A stretch of 64,000 nucleotides of DNA, taken from assembly GCA_025642075.2 (NCBI GenBank), contig JAODUO010000950.1, positions 62,001 through 126,000 of the forward strand, given 5' to 3'. Below are positions 1 through 14,600 of this stretch, one piece after another. The notes under the pieces were generated by a model. It searched no databases. It saw only the letters and a program-made list of their open reading frames with translations, and was not told where the DNA came from. The position numbers and the translations under genes are program-made. Origin of the DNA: Ridgeia piscesae. Taxonomy: Eukaryota > Annelida > Polychaeta > Sabellida > Siboglinidae. Numbering within the stretch: position 1 is the stretch's first letter; every line of letters starts with the position of its first letter.

Positions 1-61
1 TACTACACATGTTTGGTGTACAGTTGTACTACAGTATCTGTGTTGGTGTACAGTTGTACTA

Positions 62-155
62 ACCTGAGGAATTGTACTAAAATACTTAATGCTCACCATA
101 GATATGTTGAATATTAAATTATGCCAGAATAAGTTAAATTTCATAAATGATGCTT
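62..155 (+). repeat. Dispersed repeat family C
   Basis: CCTGAGGAATTG, ACTTAATGCTCACC and TTATGCCAG.AAGT recur in the same order at 1,420-1,510. Two intronic copies; class unknown. Confidence 0.45.
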
Positions 156-277
156 ATTATGATGTAAGCTGTTTTTCCAAAGAGCCAAGCCATCGAGGCA
201 AAAAAAGGACCGACCGGCCGACAGACCGACAGACCGACGGTTGGATGGCGTGTCTTATAAATGCATTATTGTGGTAG

Positions 278-2290
278 GTTGTGGAACAGGAAGGAAGTGA
301 GAAGCAGCAGGCTCGGGCACTACGGCTTCTCTTCACTATGATTGGCTACAGTTCTCACTATGAACAGGACTTCATCAACATGGATGGCTATGGCATGCTT
401 GTCAAGATTCTACTCACATCGCGATGCATTGTGGGATATGACCTTCTGAAGGTGAGTGAACTTAAAGATTTGAAGATTATCACATGACTCAGTTCAGTAA
501 TTTTATTTTTGACAGTGTAGTCGTTATGAAATATGTTCTTAAAAAATGGGTGATCTTGGCATATTCGCTTTGAATGAAGTTAGAAATATGTGTTTTTCTT
601 TTCATACAAATGAAATGGGAAAGTTTCCATGCAGGATGAAAATCTTATTATGTGTATGTCAGTTTACATGTGTATAACGAAGTAAATATGCTATACAAAA
701 TTAGCGACAAAGCAGAAACAATGATGCTAAATTTGAAAACGTTTCAACACAAGTCCACAGGGAAAGATTTGACAAGAACTGTCACTATAACAGCCACTAT
801 ATTGAATGATTTACCATTTGACTCGCAGAAAAAGATACGATAATAATGTATTCAGTATATTGATATTATTTCGGTGCTGAGCTTCACTAATGTGCCTCCA
901 GGTGTTACTCGACTGGTGCGTGTCGGAACCTGTGCTGCAGCGCCACCAAGGGGGCTATCGTGCAGTTATGAACACTTCGGCCCTGATCCGAGACGTGCAG
1001 CTCATTAACTGTGTCCTGCTGTGCTGGCGGTTGTGGGGCCGGGCAGACACCAGGGTGTGGCACGTGGGGCTACAGGCCCTAGCTGCCCTGGTCAGGGGTG
1101 ACCACCCGCATCGCGGCTTTAACGTTCAACAAATGCAGAATGTCCAGCTCGTCCACAAAATCACGATGATATTTCTCGTAAGTCCTACTACAGACACCCG
1201 GCGACTGCTGTCAATTGAATACCTTCTGTTGATGATAAGTTATGTGTGAAGTTTATGGTTGTTATTAATGTTTGTGACATTTTATTGTCTTGATTATTTA
1301 CTGACATTTTTATTGAATTGATGTATAAATATAAAAAGCAAAGGTTGTTAGCTTAGTTATAGGCAATAAGGTAATTATCTAAGTATCTTAGTTTAGTTTG
1401 TGATCAGTCTCTGATTAATCCTGAGGAATTGCATAAACCTAAAAACTTAATGCTCACCCATAGCATGATGGTTGAATAATTTAAACTTATGCCAGTAAGT
1501 AAGGTTAAACCTTTACATAACATAAGCATGGCTAAATAATAACAAAAACCTTCAGCGATTAATTAAATCAACCATCGTCATTGCAGACCTAACACTTGTA
1601 ATTATCTGTTATGCAATGTTTCAGGAGAGAATTCAAGATGGCTGCCCATCCCTCTCCCTGCCGCTCTGTCAGTCCTTGACCTCCATCATCCAGCAGCTGA
1701 TTGGTCACCCGCCTGACCTTCACGTTGTCATGCCGATCTGCGACTTCCTGTTGTTGGTTCATGCTGCAGCCAACACCTTTGTCTTCCACACACCCAGCAG
1801 CTTCTACTTCACAAACAAGTGGAGTGAGTCGAGATGTCTTTTTTATGCAACATAATAAAGTCGTGAATAAATTTACATTGTAATTTTTACACGATATCAT
1901 ATTGTTGTGATTGACCATACCTGCTTCCGTGACCAACTTTAGGCTTGGATAATAATTGTGGTGAAAAAGGTTTTGTGCATTATTTTTAAATGGCTGAATA
2001 ATTTCTACTTCTGTCTGTGTGACATTAAATAAGTGGTGAAATATAAAGCATTCTGCCTGTCATGCCAGAATATTTACCGTGGCACTAATATAATAAGAAA
2101 TTTCAGTGGTTGTATGTGAGATAGATATTGATTGCTCCTATTGTTGTTTATTCAGCAATGATAAAGCCTGAGTTGAGACGACCCCCGAGTCAGGCCATAC
2201 CCATTAGGTCACATGACAGTGCAACAACTAAGTTCCGCACCCTCATTCACTCACAGTCGGAGAGCGAGGTCGTCTGCATGTCAGTGGCTG
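278..2290 (+). CDS. LYST: LYST exons 1-4: helical repeat region
   Basis: Exons 278-451, 902-1177, 1625-1823 and 2156-2290 encode residues 1-261 of the visible protein. They are hydrophobic helical (ARM/HEAT-like) segments such as [18 protein letters not shown] and [13 protein letters not shown], followed by a serine/threonine-rich piece in exon 4. Phases are 0,0,1,1. No catalytic motif is visible, and in this family the region is thought to be a helical scaffold. The first exon opens after an AG at 276-277, so the incoming intron phase is 0. The intron after exon 4 (2291-2890) is strongly CT-rich (about 2,290-2,680) and yields spurious open frames. Confidence 0.8.
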
Positions 2291-5200
2291 GTGAGGCTCC
2301 CTTTATCTCCCACCTTCCTACTTCTCCCAGCTTTCTTCCTTCACCCACCCACCTTCTCCTTCCTTCCTCCCCTTCTACCGTCCACAACCTCCTTCCTTCC
2401 TCCCATCTTCTCCTGCTTTCCTGTCACCTTCTTCCTCCTACTTTCTTCTTCCTACTTCCTACCTCCCTCTTTTCACTTTCCCTCCATTCTCCCACCTTCA
2501 CTTTCCTCCATCCCATCTTCTTCCACTTTCATCCCACCTTCCCCTCCCTCCTTCCCATATTCTGCCTCGTTCCTCCCACCTCATTCCTTCCACCTTTTCC
2601 CGCCTTCCTTCCATCTTCCTACACTCTCCTTTTTATAACTTATTTACATCTTCCCTTTTTTACATTATTTAAAATTTGATGGTATCAAATTTCTTACTTA
2701 TGTACTTTGAAAAGCTATGTATTGTATATCTATTTATTGTCTGTAGGTTTTAACCTGATATAAATGTATTCATATCTATAGTAATATATGACAAATCATC
2801 AATTTATTAGTATAATTAATATATATATAATCTATAATATGACTTATTTCTTACAGTATTATAATCTGTCAGTCGGTACTTGTGTTGCAGACCGACTCAT
2901 CCGTCCACAGAGTTTTCCAACTATTGATAGCCTGAAGATGGAACAAAGGAAGCAGTATGCGACCGACACCGAAATTGACGTGCTGCGCAAACGCACAAAG
3001 TCGTTCCCGCCTCTGGGCATGCTCAGTAGGCACCTGCTGCGAGATGACGAGCGGGAAGCTGGTTTGAACTACGTCAACATGCGACTGATGCCAATCGATG
3101 CTGGCACTGAGGACTGTCAAGTGAACCAGACCGTCAACTTCACCCTCTTCTCCGCCGACGAACAGTCGCGTCAGGTGCCTGTCATCATCAATTTCTCAGG
3201 CTCGAAACACGATCGGAATGGGAAGGGTTTCGGAGGCATAAGACGTAGGAGAAAACGCCACAGTGGCGAATACTCGGACAGCCAAGAAAGCAACGACGAA
3301 GATGAAAGTTCCTGTTTTGTCCAGCAGGTGAAATCTGACGAGAAGACGCAAGATGGAAAGAAGTCTTTGGAGGCTCTTCTCTCGTCGAAGTCGGCAGCGA
3401 GTCCGGAGATGACGGATCTGGTGAACTACATGTCCGAATGCGGCCGTCCCAGCATGCATCAGGAATCAGCAGCGATCTCGGACCGGCGGTGGGGGTTAAA
3501 AGTGAAAATGGAAGTGGACAGTTTTAGAATGTCACCATCGTCGCTGGTGTCCGACGAAAATGATAACTCGCCGCTGACAGCGTGCCGACATGAACTGCAT
3601 GATGGGAAGGCAGGCCAGGTCGACGACTCAACAGAGAGCAGTGACGATTGGGTGGTTTATAGCACTGAGACTACAACCACGTCAGTGTCGGTGGCTGGGG
3701 CCGCAGCGAGCATGGGAATAGAGAGGGAAGAGGACGGGATCGAGGAGGGGGAGGAGGGGCTCGTGTACACCTGCACAGGTAAGTCGTCCCACGTACGTCT
3801 AGGTAGCAGTGTGTCGTGCAAGCATTGGCTTTTAGAATCAATTTTGCAATAAAAAAATTCACTGTCTCATAGTTTTGACTCCACGAACTAACTACTGAAT
3901 TTTTCTCAACCACATCTGGTCATAGATTAGCAGAAATGTCAGAAATGATGCAGCTTTATATACAATACCTGTTGGTGCCAGTATAAGTCATTGCCCTTAT
4001 TTAGTGTCTGGTCGTCATGGTGATCCACCATCTTGGCCAGCAGTAGGATGGTGGATAATGCGTCCTCTCAAGCCTGATACACTGTAATAACATACAAGTT
4101 CTTTTGGTGACTAACCAAAGATGTACATCTGAAATAATACTGGACTAGTTGCCTCGGACACTGAAGTGTCTTCTAGTAGTTGTTGTCAAGGGCTGTTGCT
4201 ATGATAAGAGGCCACTAATCATCATCAGCGTTAACTTTTATGTTTTTAGGAATTACTTATTTATTAACTCTTTGTTTTATGCCGTTTTGATTGTCTTAAA
4301 TATATATAGCGTTTTGAATTTTTTTTAAAGTTTATATCTGAATGATAATTTAATTGGATAATTGATGCCACGTTGTTTTGTAATCTTGAATTTGTTTACT
4401 GCCCCTATGTTTTGTAACAGCGCCTTTGAGTATGGTAACCTGGATTTGTGGCGCTGTATAAATGCTTTTATTATTTAATTATTATTATTATCACAATAGA
4501 CTCTGCAAGTCACCAGATCTAACAATCTAAATATGTCTGGCAATTTCACCAAAAGTATGCACTTTAATACTAAACTGATTGTTTGTGTTACTTTTACTGT
4601 TCACTCACATTGGACACCAGTCAATATATTCTTAGATTTTGGGGTACATGATTCAACTGGTGCAGCCATCTATAAATGTATTGCCAATTACAACAGTAAC
4701 TGACTGGTGTAATTGTTTACACCCTTGTAATTTGCAGCACTCCTGGAGCTGCTCTCCCAGGTGTTGGTGGGTGTGACGGAGGACTGCTGTAAGACTGTCA
4801 CTGATTACAACAGTAACTAACTGGTGTAATTGTTTACACCCCTGTAATTTGCAGCGCTCCTGGAGCTGCTCTCCCAGGTGTTGGTGGGTGTGACGGAGGA
4901 CTGCTGTAAGACTGTCACTGAGCTGCTCCTCAAACCTGAGGTCATCCTCGTCATGGCTCACAACACGGCCCCCCAGGTCAGGGTCGCCGTCGTACAGGTC
5001 AGTAGGTCATAGGTCATTCTATGTATAGAGAAATGTTTCTGGTTGTAATTTTTAAAAATTTTATTTATGTTTTAGACAACTGGAATGTATGTGGTACTTG
5101 ATACTTTGTAACCGCGGGAACAAACACCCACAGAGCCACAGACATAGTGTGACTCTTGTCACCATTCAGTTGGGCAACTGGTGTGCATCACTGTATTTTT

Positions 5201-8200
5201 ACTGATAAGAGAAACATCTTCTCGATAGGATATGTATATTACTAATGTAAATAGGCAACACTAAATAGCTGTTGTTACAGTAGTTATTTAATTCATCAGA
5301 AAATTGGCTTCTGCTCGATACAAAATAAAGATAGTTATAGGTGCTGACATTTCCAGTTAATAGATTGTTCAGTGATGTTATCAAGTTGCTTGTGTGCATG
5401 CGTGCGTGCGTGTGTGTGCATGTATGTGTGTGCGTATGTGTGAGTGAGTGTGCATGCATCATTTATAATGACTGACATCTCTTTATATTTGGATTGAAGA
5501 CAAACAAAGATTTACACTGAATGTAAAAACTGCAGACATTCATCTTTTACCCGTGCGTGTAAATAGATAGTTCCGTGTACATTATGCACAAAATAAGGCA
5601 GGTGTCAATACGGAGCAGTGTCTATACGGAGCAGTGTCTATACGGAGCAGTGTCTATACGGAGCAGTGTCTATATGGAGCAGTGTCTATGTGGAGCAGTG
5701 TCTATGTGGAGCAGTGTCTATGTGGAGCAGTGTCTATGTGGAGCAGTGTCTATGTGGAGCAGTGTCTATACGGAGCAGTGTCTATAGGAGCAGTTCTATG
5801 GAGCAGTGTCTATGCGGAGCAGTGTCTATATGGAGCAGTGTCTATGCGGAGCAGTGTCTATGCGGAGCAGTGTCTATGTGGAGCAGTGTCTATACGGAGC
5901 AGTGTCTATGCGGAGCAGTGTCTATGCGGAGCAGTGTCTATACGGAGCAGTGTCTATACGGAGCAGTGTCTATTGGAGCAGTGTCTATGTGGAGCAGTGT
6001 CTATATGGAGCAGTGTCTATATGGAGCAGTGTCTATGCGGAGCAGTGTCTATATGGAGCAGTGTCTATATGGAGCAGTGTCTATGCGGAGCAGTGTCTAT
6101 ACGGAGCAGTGTCTATTCGGAGCAGTGTCTATACGGAGCAGTGTCTATATGGAGCAGTGTCTATACGGAGCAGTGTCTATGTGGAGCAGTGTCTATGTGG
6201 AGCAGTGTCTATGTGGAGCAGTGTCTATGTGGAGCAGTGTCTATGTGGAGCAGTGTCTATGCGGAGCAGTGTCTATGCGGAGCAGTGTCTATATGGAGCA
6301 GTATCTATGCGGAGCAGTATCTATGCGGAGCAGTGTCTATATGGAGCAGTGTCTATGTGGAGCAGTGTCTATGTGGAGCAGTGTCTATGCGGAGCAGTGT
6401 CTATGCGGAGCAGTGTCTATATGGAGCAGTGTCTATACGGAGCAGTGTCTATGTGGAGCAGTGTCTATGTGGAGCAGTGTCTATATGGAGCAGTGTCTAT
6501 ACGGAGCAGTGTCTATATGGAGCAGTGTCTATGCGGAGCAGTGTCTATATGGAGCAGTGTCTATATGGAGCAGTGTCTATGCGGAGCAGTATCTATATGG
6601 AGCAGTGTCTATATGGAGCAGTGTCTATGCGGAGCAGTGTCTATACGGAGCAGTGTCTATGCGGAGCAGTGTCTATACGGAGCAGTGTCTATACGGAGCA
6701 GTGTCTATGCGGAGCAGTGTCTATGCGGAGCAGTGTCTATATGGAGCAGTGTCTATATGGAGCAGTGTCTATACGGAGCAGTGTCTATATGGAGCAGTGT
6801 CCAGTCAACAGATCTTGTGTGTCTCCATGCAGCTGTTAGATGTCTACCTGCACCGAGCAAGTCGTGAACAAATCGACCACTTCCTGAAGACTCGGTGCTT
6901 CCACCTGCTGGCCAATCAGCTGCATCAGCACGAGGCGACGACGGAGCTGGCTGAGGCCTGTCTCACTGTGGTCTTTGGCCGGCCTTTCTCTCTCAGTGCC
7001 AGGTACACACCTGATGATTTACTCAGTGGTGGTGATGATTATCATAATTGTGATGTTGATGGTGATGACGAGCATGACTAAGATGATGATGATGATTGTA
7101 ATGATCATGATGATAGGGGTGATTGCGAATGTGGTGATGATGTTGGTGATGATGATGATGAAGGTGATAATGATGGCGAAGGTGGTGATGGTGTTTATAA
7201 TGATTATGCTAGTGTTGATGATGATTTTAATGATGATGATGATGGTGGAGATGATAGTCTTAATGACTGTGATAGTGGTGATGGTGGTAGTGATGATTTT
7301 GATATTAAATGTTGATGATAATAGTGGTGATGGTTATTATAATGATTGTGATGATGAAGATGGTAATGAAATCTACGATTACATGTATGTATGACCACAT
7401 CCATATAAGGACATGCCCATATATGGACACATCCTTATAAGGACATGCCCATATATGGACACAGCCTTATAAGGACATGCCCATATATTGACACAGCCTT
7501 ATAAGGACATTGCTGAGTTGCAGTGTTGACCTGTCAGTGCTGCGTGAGGCGAGTGAGGTACAGAAGACCTCAATTGTCCTCTCCCTGGCACTGCTGGAGA
7601 GTAGTGCAGACGACAGCCAACTGTGCCAAGGCATTCTTGCTGTCCTACTGCAGGTAACTTGCTTCTATACACCTTACAATGATCACCTAAATCGTGTGTG
7701 ATTTATGTCCTTACAAGGGCATCCGTGGCGGGAAATAGAAAATATTTTGAAATCGTACGACGGTCCCGCATGTAGATATTTTGTAATTCTAAAACTGATT
7801 CCAGTTTGTTTCCATAAAGTGAATAATGGCCATTAAAAATTATTTCAAAATGCTTTCATTTCAATATGTGGCTGTATGGTTTGAATCCTGTGCTGCCATG
7901 CCAAACCATTGGCATCGTGTTTTCACTCTACATTGCTCCAGTTCACTCAGTTGTATGAATGAGTACCTGGCCATAGACATTGGTGGATATATGTGTAGGA
8001 ATACTCTGCTTATTAATAAATTGGCTGGATATTTCACAGAGAAATTGAGATGGTTTTCTAGTGAAGACATCTGCCAGGCAGTAAAGTGTAAAGTGCTTTG
8101 AGCAGTCCTGGGGATTGGATACTGCGCTATATAAGAACTCACCTGTGTTACTGCGTAACTGACACATGGGGGTGTCGCTCTGTTTTTGTCTGCCGCAGAT

Positions 8201-8520
8201 ATTTATCGGCGTGAACGACATGGCGGTGGTAATGTTGGACAACGGTCTAGTGGAGACACTCTGTAATCTCATTCACTACATCAACATCATCTCAGCCCTC
8301 ACACACACTGGTAAATCATCATTTCCACAGCTATATTTCACTTAGGATTGTGTAGTTGTACGCACCTATTGTATCAGCAGTTGTATACAAACTGTAAATG
8401 GACTGATATTTTGTAAACATGAAAGAACATTTTATTGTGTTGATGTTCTACACTTGACTTAATCTGTAGCCCTCCTCATCTCTGTTCAGTTGGCAAGTAA
8501 AAATTGATTGTGTAATATGG

Positions 8521-8552
<32 letters not shown>

Positions 8553-8554
8553 AA

Positions 8555-8606
<52 letters not shown>

Positions 8607-11600
8607 AAATATACTTTGTTATTTATATTTTTATCATATTTCTATGTGGTAACATCCTTTAATCTGCCTGAAGTAGCAGTATTCCTATCAGTGCTACACT
8701 TCACGATGTGTTGATTAACTGAGCTGTTATTCAGGGTGCTTGGTACAGGTTCTAAAATAGTTTTACTCGTCTTTTATAACTTTGTATTTCAATATTTTAA
8801 AAAAACACACAGTGTTGAACATATTTGAGATACAGTATATTCTGCTGAACAGCCTTGCTTTGGTGGGTTGCACAAAATTTAAGTTTGCTCCAGATAATTC
8901 ACTGTCTACACCAGTGTCGCCCCCTGCCTTCACACGCACCAACTCCGCCATCGAAGGCACGCAGGTGATGCTGGTTGTCATTCAGGAGTTCTTCTGTCAG
9001 ATTGCTGAGAAGACATTCAGGTACTTCACAGCATATTACCTCATGTCTCCTTATTTATGTTTAAGGCACATAATAGTGGCCATATTGTTATCTCATGGCA
9101 ATGGTTGTCATTGTTATCAACCATCACGTGACTCATTGCGATGTAATGATGACTGTCAAACCAACAACCAATTGAATGCCTAGTGACACCCCATCGTATA
9201 TTTTGTTTGTTTGTGTGATAACATTTTATAGGCCTTTGGTGTTATTAAGTCATATATTAGGATAGATATATTACAATTTTTTTTAGTTCTATACATGACA
9301 ACATTTTCCGTAAGGTATGTATTATGAAATGTGCCGGTACGACATGTGTAGGAACAGCTACTCGAAGATAATCACCCTCGATAACCCAGAAACCTTGGCA
9401 ACCTGATCTTTTCTGACGAGTACAGAATAGTCAGATGCTACTATTCCCTATTACATACAGATACGTGCATAGGGAATAAAAATGTGCGTTAATTAACGAG
9501 ATCCCACTGAATATACAGAAGATCTGGGGACGATTTCATTGACATTGTTAAGAGCTCTTAAACACAATTTTGCAAAAATAAACTTTGATCCATAACAGTG
9601 ATTTTGAATTCCTGACAACTGTCAGCATCATACAGCACCAATAGGACATTGTTACTGGTGAGACGAAATAGTGTTCTCGGTGTACGGGCAATGAATAATT
9701 GCAATAAGAAAAAACTCATTTTATTTAACAAACACATATTGTGTTTAGTGATGAATTTTCCTTAAGAGCTCTCTATCTTACTATCTTAGTCTCTATCTTA
9801 GTGAAATGGTCCTCAGGTAACAGTGCAGGTGATTTTAATTACTAAATGACTTACCTCTCAAGAAAGTATTTCTCCGTATTTTTCAGCTGTCTCTCACAGC
9901 CTTCTTTGGTGGACTGAATTTCACGGTCATGTCACATGACTTACATCATATGACACAAGCTGGAGATGGCCATGAAATTCAGTCCGCTGAAGAAGGCTGT
10001 GAGAGACAGCCAAAATATAGTAAGTAAGTAAAACCTTTATTTCACAACAAAAATATACGAAAAAAAGAAAAACTTTCTTGAGAGGTAAATCATTTACTAA
10101 TTAACAATGAACTAAATCATTACAATTAAATAGTGCTAGGGCTTTAGTTGCACTTCTTTGGCAAGAGTTGCTGTGTCAGCCGGTGTTCTGTTTGTCTCTC
10201 AGTATGTACAACGCGAGCAGCTACCAATACCTGGAGGACTCATTCACGTGTCTCAGACTCATGCAGAGCAAACTCGCTGCAGTCTACGGTGAGAAGAAAT
10301 GTCTGACATTTGTTGACCTCCTGTGCTGAAGTTGCTTCTGTCTAGTAGAATAACCAATTCAATGTCACGTGGACAGTTCTGCCGATCGCTAAGAAGTACC
10401 AGTCAGCCAATTGTGGTGATCTTGTTTTTTCAAACTTGTGTATCTACCGCAAAACGCTTCGATTGACAATCTATATTAGTGAAAGTAAAGTATCTTTTGT
10501 CATCTGAATATAACATTTTGGAACTAATTAGAAAATTACCTGTAATGTATAATTTAGGTGGCATTTGTTCAGCTGGGCATCTTACCTGGGCACGTGAAGA
10601 ACGAGTATATTACCACCATTGGATATTTGTATTGACAGTAACCATCAAAGCACTCTTTTGATTCCATGGTATACAATACATAACATTTGGATGTTTGTCA
10701 CCGACATGGCGGATGACAAAAATGACTAGACACCAAGTATTGACTAAAGTTCTCAATGTGACAGAGTCCCAACAATGCACATGAACCTGTCCATTTGATG
10801 TCACTCATGTACACGTCACATCTGGACTGGCTGCAGGTTACCTGTCGGAGGAAGTGTCCACTGTTTGTCACATCCAGTGTCACATGCTGGGGGCCGTCCT
10901 CAACAACATTGACTCGCGGACACAGACACAGCAACTTGGCTTTCAACTGACCAGTTCACTCCTCTCTAGTGCTGGTGGGTACATGGTGACATCTTCTCCT
11001 CCCACCCCTCACCCCCCTCCCTCCCTCCCCCCACAGTGCATTGCCATTGCATTTTGAAGAAACAATATTTCATATGGCTCACTACATCGCCAGTGGATAG
11101 TACTAAAGGATATTTTGTATCTCCCATAACCATGTAAACTTTATGAAAATTTAACTAAAAGGCGACATTCAACACATCTTGGCTTTCGTTTCTGTTTGAA
11201 AAGCGCACATCCAAAATAGCAGTCTGTCGGTCGTGTTGTCCCACCAACTCACAGTGTGGCGCCACTTGTACTTAGCCTTACATCTTATGCATAGCGTGTG
11301 GAAGGCATGTAGGAAACACAGCAAAGTGTACTGTATATCTTATAAAAAATATGGTATATACCGCATACTGTCTACAGGCAAAGAGTACATGGCTCTGTTA
11401 CTATACGTATTTCTATTCAGATGTCCTACAAATTTAGAACAAAAAGTGTTCATTGTATGGTTTCGAAAACCTTTTTTCTTTTTGAATGCACATAGCCACT
11501 GAATGTCTTTGTACCCCAAAAGAGTTATTTTTGTGCATTGTATGTTTCTGGATAACTGAAACTGATTATTTTATCTGTCCAAATACACAGTCATTATAAA

Positions 11601-14600
11601 TAAATATACCCTTTATTTATGTCAAATGTTCAGATATCAATATGCATGTTTTGCACACTCGTCTTTCTTACACAAATACGTATATGTGACTATTTTATGT
11701 CTTTCTTTGCAGCTATGAATGCTGTGTTTTGTGACACTACGATTAATATAGTTTTCATCTGATTTTATCTTTGCCATTATCTTGCCAGTGTAATTTAGTT
11801 AACATTTGTTACTCAGATGTGCTTCGCGAAATGAAACACTCAAGTTGAGATGACCTTGCGTTCACCCCTTGTGTCCTTATTTACCATTGTTAAGAATGCA
11901 CACTTGGGGTTATTTATGTAATCTATGATGATCAGACTCAAAACTGAACCAGTTTTACTCGTGCATTTTACTGCTGTATTCTCCAATCAACATCTCAGCG
12001 TTATTTATGCTAATATTCATCAAGACTCATGAACGTTCTTGCCCTGGCTGGCTCTGTCAATGATGGCATTGGCTCCTACCCACATAACATCACCTGACCG
12101 TTGGTTCTATTCTTTTGCTAATGCATGTGTCTTTGTGCATTTCACGTGAACGAGCTGTCACCTGGAAAGTCCTCAGTCATCACCCTCCAGTTCATTTCCA
12201 GGTAACTTTCTTTAATTTACCGTTTGTAACCGTCCCCGTGTGACTAATGTTTTAATTTAATTGGAATGTTTTAATTAATTTCATTTGCTAGTTGGTTGTA
12301 TAACGGCTGGTTCGTTTTTTATATTCATGTGCATGATTGGATTTGGAAGTTACAATTTTATTAATATTAGTTAGATTATACATATTTCTGTTTTCTCACT
12401 TGGTATGTGGTGTTGTTTATCTTGAAAGTCCTGTCGCTACTCCGTGTGATTTTGTTGTCAGTGGCTCTAGCTTCATTAAGTGTAAATGTTAGAATTATAT
12501 CAAATGTAACAATGTCAATTACAGTGGTAATACACCGGGAGGAAGACATTTGTAGTAACATATATCAGTGATTAAACACTACCACATAAGTGGGATGTTG
12601 AATGTTTCTCTAACAACTTGTTTCATTTCTCCACATTAATACCTTCATCTTCTTTCTTTCAGTTGGAAACTTCTTCTCCAACTTCCCCCAATGGCCTCCC
12701 AACAACCCTACCCCAAAGTCGGGCAACCCTGTCATTGTCATCACACCCCATGACCTCACCAGAGGCCCCAAAATGGAGTCGGCACACATTGCTGACAGAG
12801 GGGGCTACTACAGGTACGGTGTGTTTCCAGTTCTAGGCCGAAAGCAAACGACCTTGAGCCAGGGGGAGCTGCTCAACCGAATCAAGAAGGTCATCGTCAT
12901 GGCAACAGACTTTGTCCTCTTCACTGGTAAGCTTGAACTGATGATGGTTGATTTGGAAAAAAGTTAACAATTTGTATATTACTGAGAATATTTCAGGACA
13001 GGTTAATGTTGTGGTGTGATGTTTTGGTAAAATGGTGTTATTGCATGTAGGAAGGAGAGAGGTGAGGAGTTAAAATGCCAGTCTGTGAGAACATCTTGAA
13101 TACAGACTAAGTAAATTTGAGTAGATCGTAAAATTAATTACACATACAATTCATACCTATATGAATAACGATTGTATTGACAGTTGGTTGAAGTAAGGTG
13201 GAATGCCCTGGCATCTAACAGATTGGTATTTTCCAAAACACATATAATAATGTTCTAGATTGCACGATCACATTGTATAATACAATTTATGAGCACTTTT
13301 TGGAGAAGCCATTGAGCTCAAATATTCCAAGGATATTGAATTTAAAGAAGGTATTTATTATTATAATTTTTATTGATTCTATGATTCATACATAACAGTT
13401 ACAAAGCATCTAAGATATTTATCTTAGATATTTGATCTTTTAGTGCCTTTAGTTAAGTACAAATCTTATTATCTAGTCGATACTTTGTAACAAACATTTT
13501 TGACTTTCCATTTCCCAGAATGCACTGTTTCGGTTAGAAGTAGTAGCAACCATTCTCTACATATTTATATAAATTTATGCTCCTAGAATCGACCCGTGTC
13601 ACAAAGATGTCGGTGGATGGCAGAGACGTAACGACCTTGGGAAACAGGATAGAGGTCGTGAGTGAGCAACATCAGTTGGCAAGGTCACTCGCAGAGTTCC
13701 TTATCAAGGTCATCACTTTGGGTTTGGTGAGTGCATTCTTAGGGTCACATATTTTTTAAATAGGTCTATTAATTAATATTAGTTTACTTCTCCCAGTTTC
13801 TACAGATGTGAGATAATATGACAGATAATAATGGATAATAAGTATTGAATGGTCAACTTCCTTTAAGTGATACTTAATCAATTTGTTTTATTCAAAACTA
13901 TAATGTTTCTCTAAGAAGGTGTGTGTAGTATGTGTGAATACTAACTAGAATGTAGTTAATCTAGTTTAAACTACTGAATTAACTAACTTGTTCACATTAA
14001 TAGAACTGGTAACGTTTTATGCTACATAAGCCTCATGTTAGAGTTGTGGAATTCCGTGTTTTTCTTCATCACCGTAAAGTTAACAACTGTGTTAAACATG
14101 TGTTCATTACAGTGTTTATGAAGTCATCCATGACGACGTTGTTTCTTGCAGGATCGCAGTTTTTTCCAACGCCGGTCAACCATGAGCGCCATCATGTGGC
14201 AAGCGAAAGATCTACTCCGTATTCAGGTAGATGACGATGTTAGAAGTAGGAGATTTTCAGTCGTTCCAGTGATCCACAAGATGGTCTGATACTGAATCAA
14301 ATCGTGGCTGTAGAGAGAGTTGACCTGCGTAGCTCATCTTGTGGCTGGTTGCGGGACATTCTGACACATGACACTTACTCGTAACACTGCGGGAAAATGA
14401 GTTTAACCTAATATCTAGCACAAATTAAGGACATGTTATGCACTATACAATGCACGTTGTGTCGACAGATGTCACCCAGTTAGACGCAGTGTGTTAGTGA
14501 ATGCAATCTAAGTAGGTAATTAAGTAATTGTAACAGTTATAATGCCCATATCATTGAAAATTCAAGCTCAGAGAGAGGCACAACAAACAAAATAATTTGC

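Noticed and set aside
1589..1936. Minus-strand frame of 115 codons
   Set aside because: Antisense shadow of LYST exon 3.
5608..6803. CRISPR-like regular array
   Set aside because: Units are directly adjacent without spacers, and the context is animal intron DNA. The same applies to the 17-, 27- and 29-bp arrays.
6812..6832. Earlier acceptor for LYST exon 7 (after CAACAG)
   Set aside because: In phase, but it has a poor pyrimidine tract and inserts seven residues into a helix that reads naturally from 6,833. Not fully excluded.
5575..7081. Three overlapping long plus-strand frames (up to 487 codons) with [14 protein letters not shown] repeats
   Set aside because: A 16-bp unit without stops is open in all frames; only the last part of one frame is real (LYST exon 7).
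12814..12926. Internal donor in exon 13 (CAG|GTACGG)
   Set aside because: The frame continues with sensible sequence ([20 protein letters not shown]) to a better-placed donor at 12,927 that fits the phase of exon 14.
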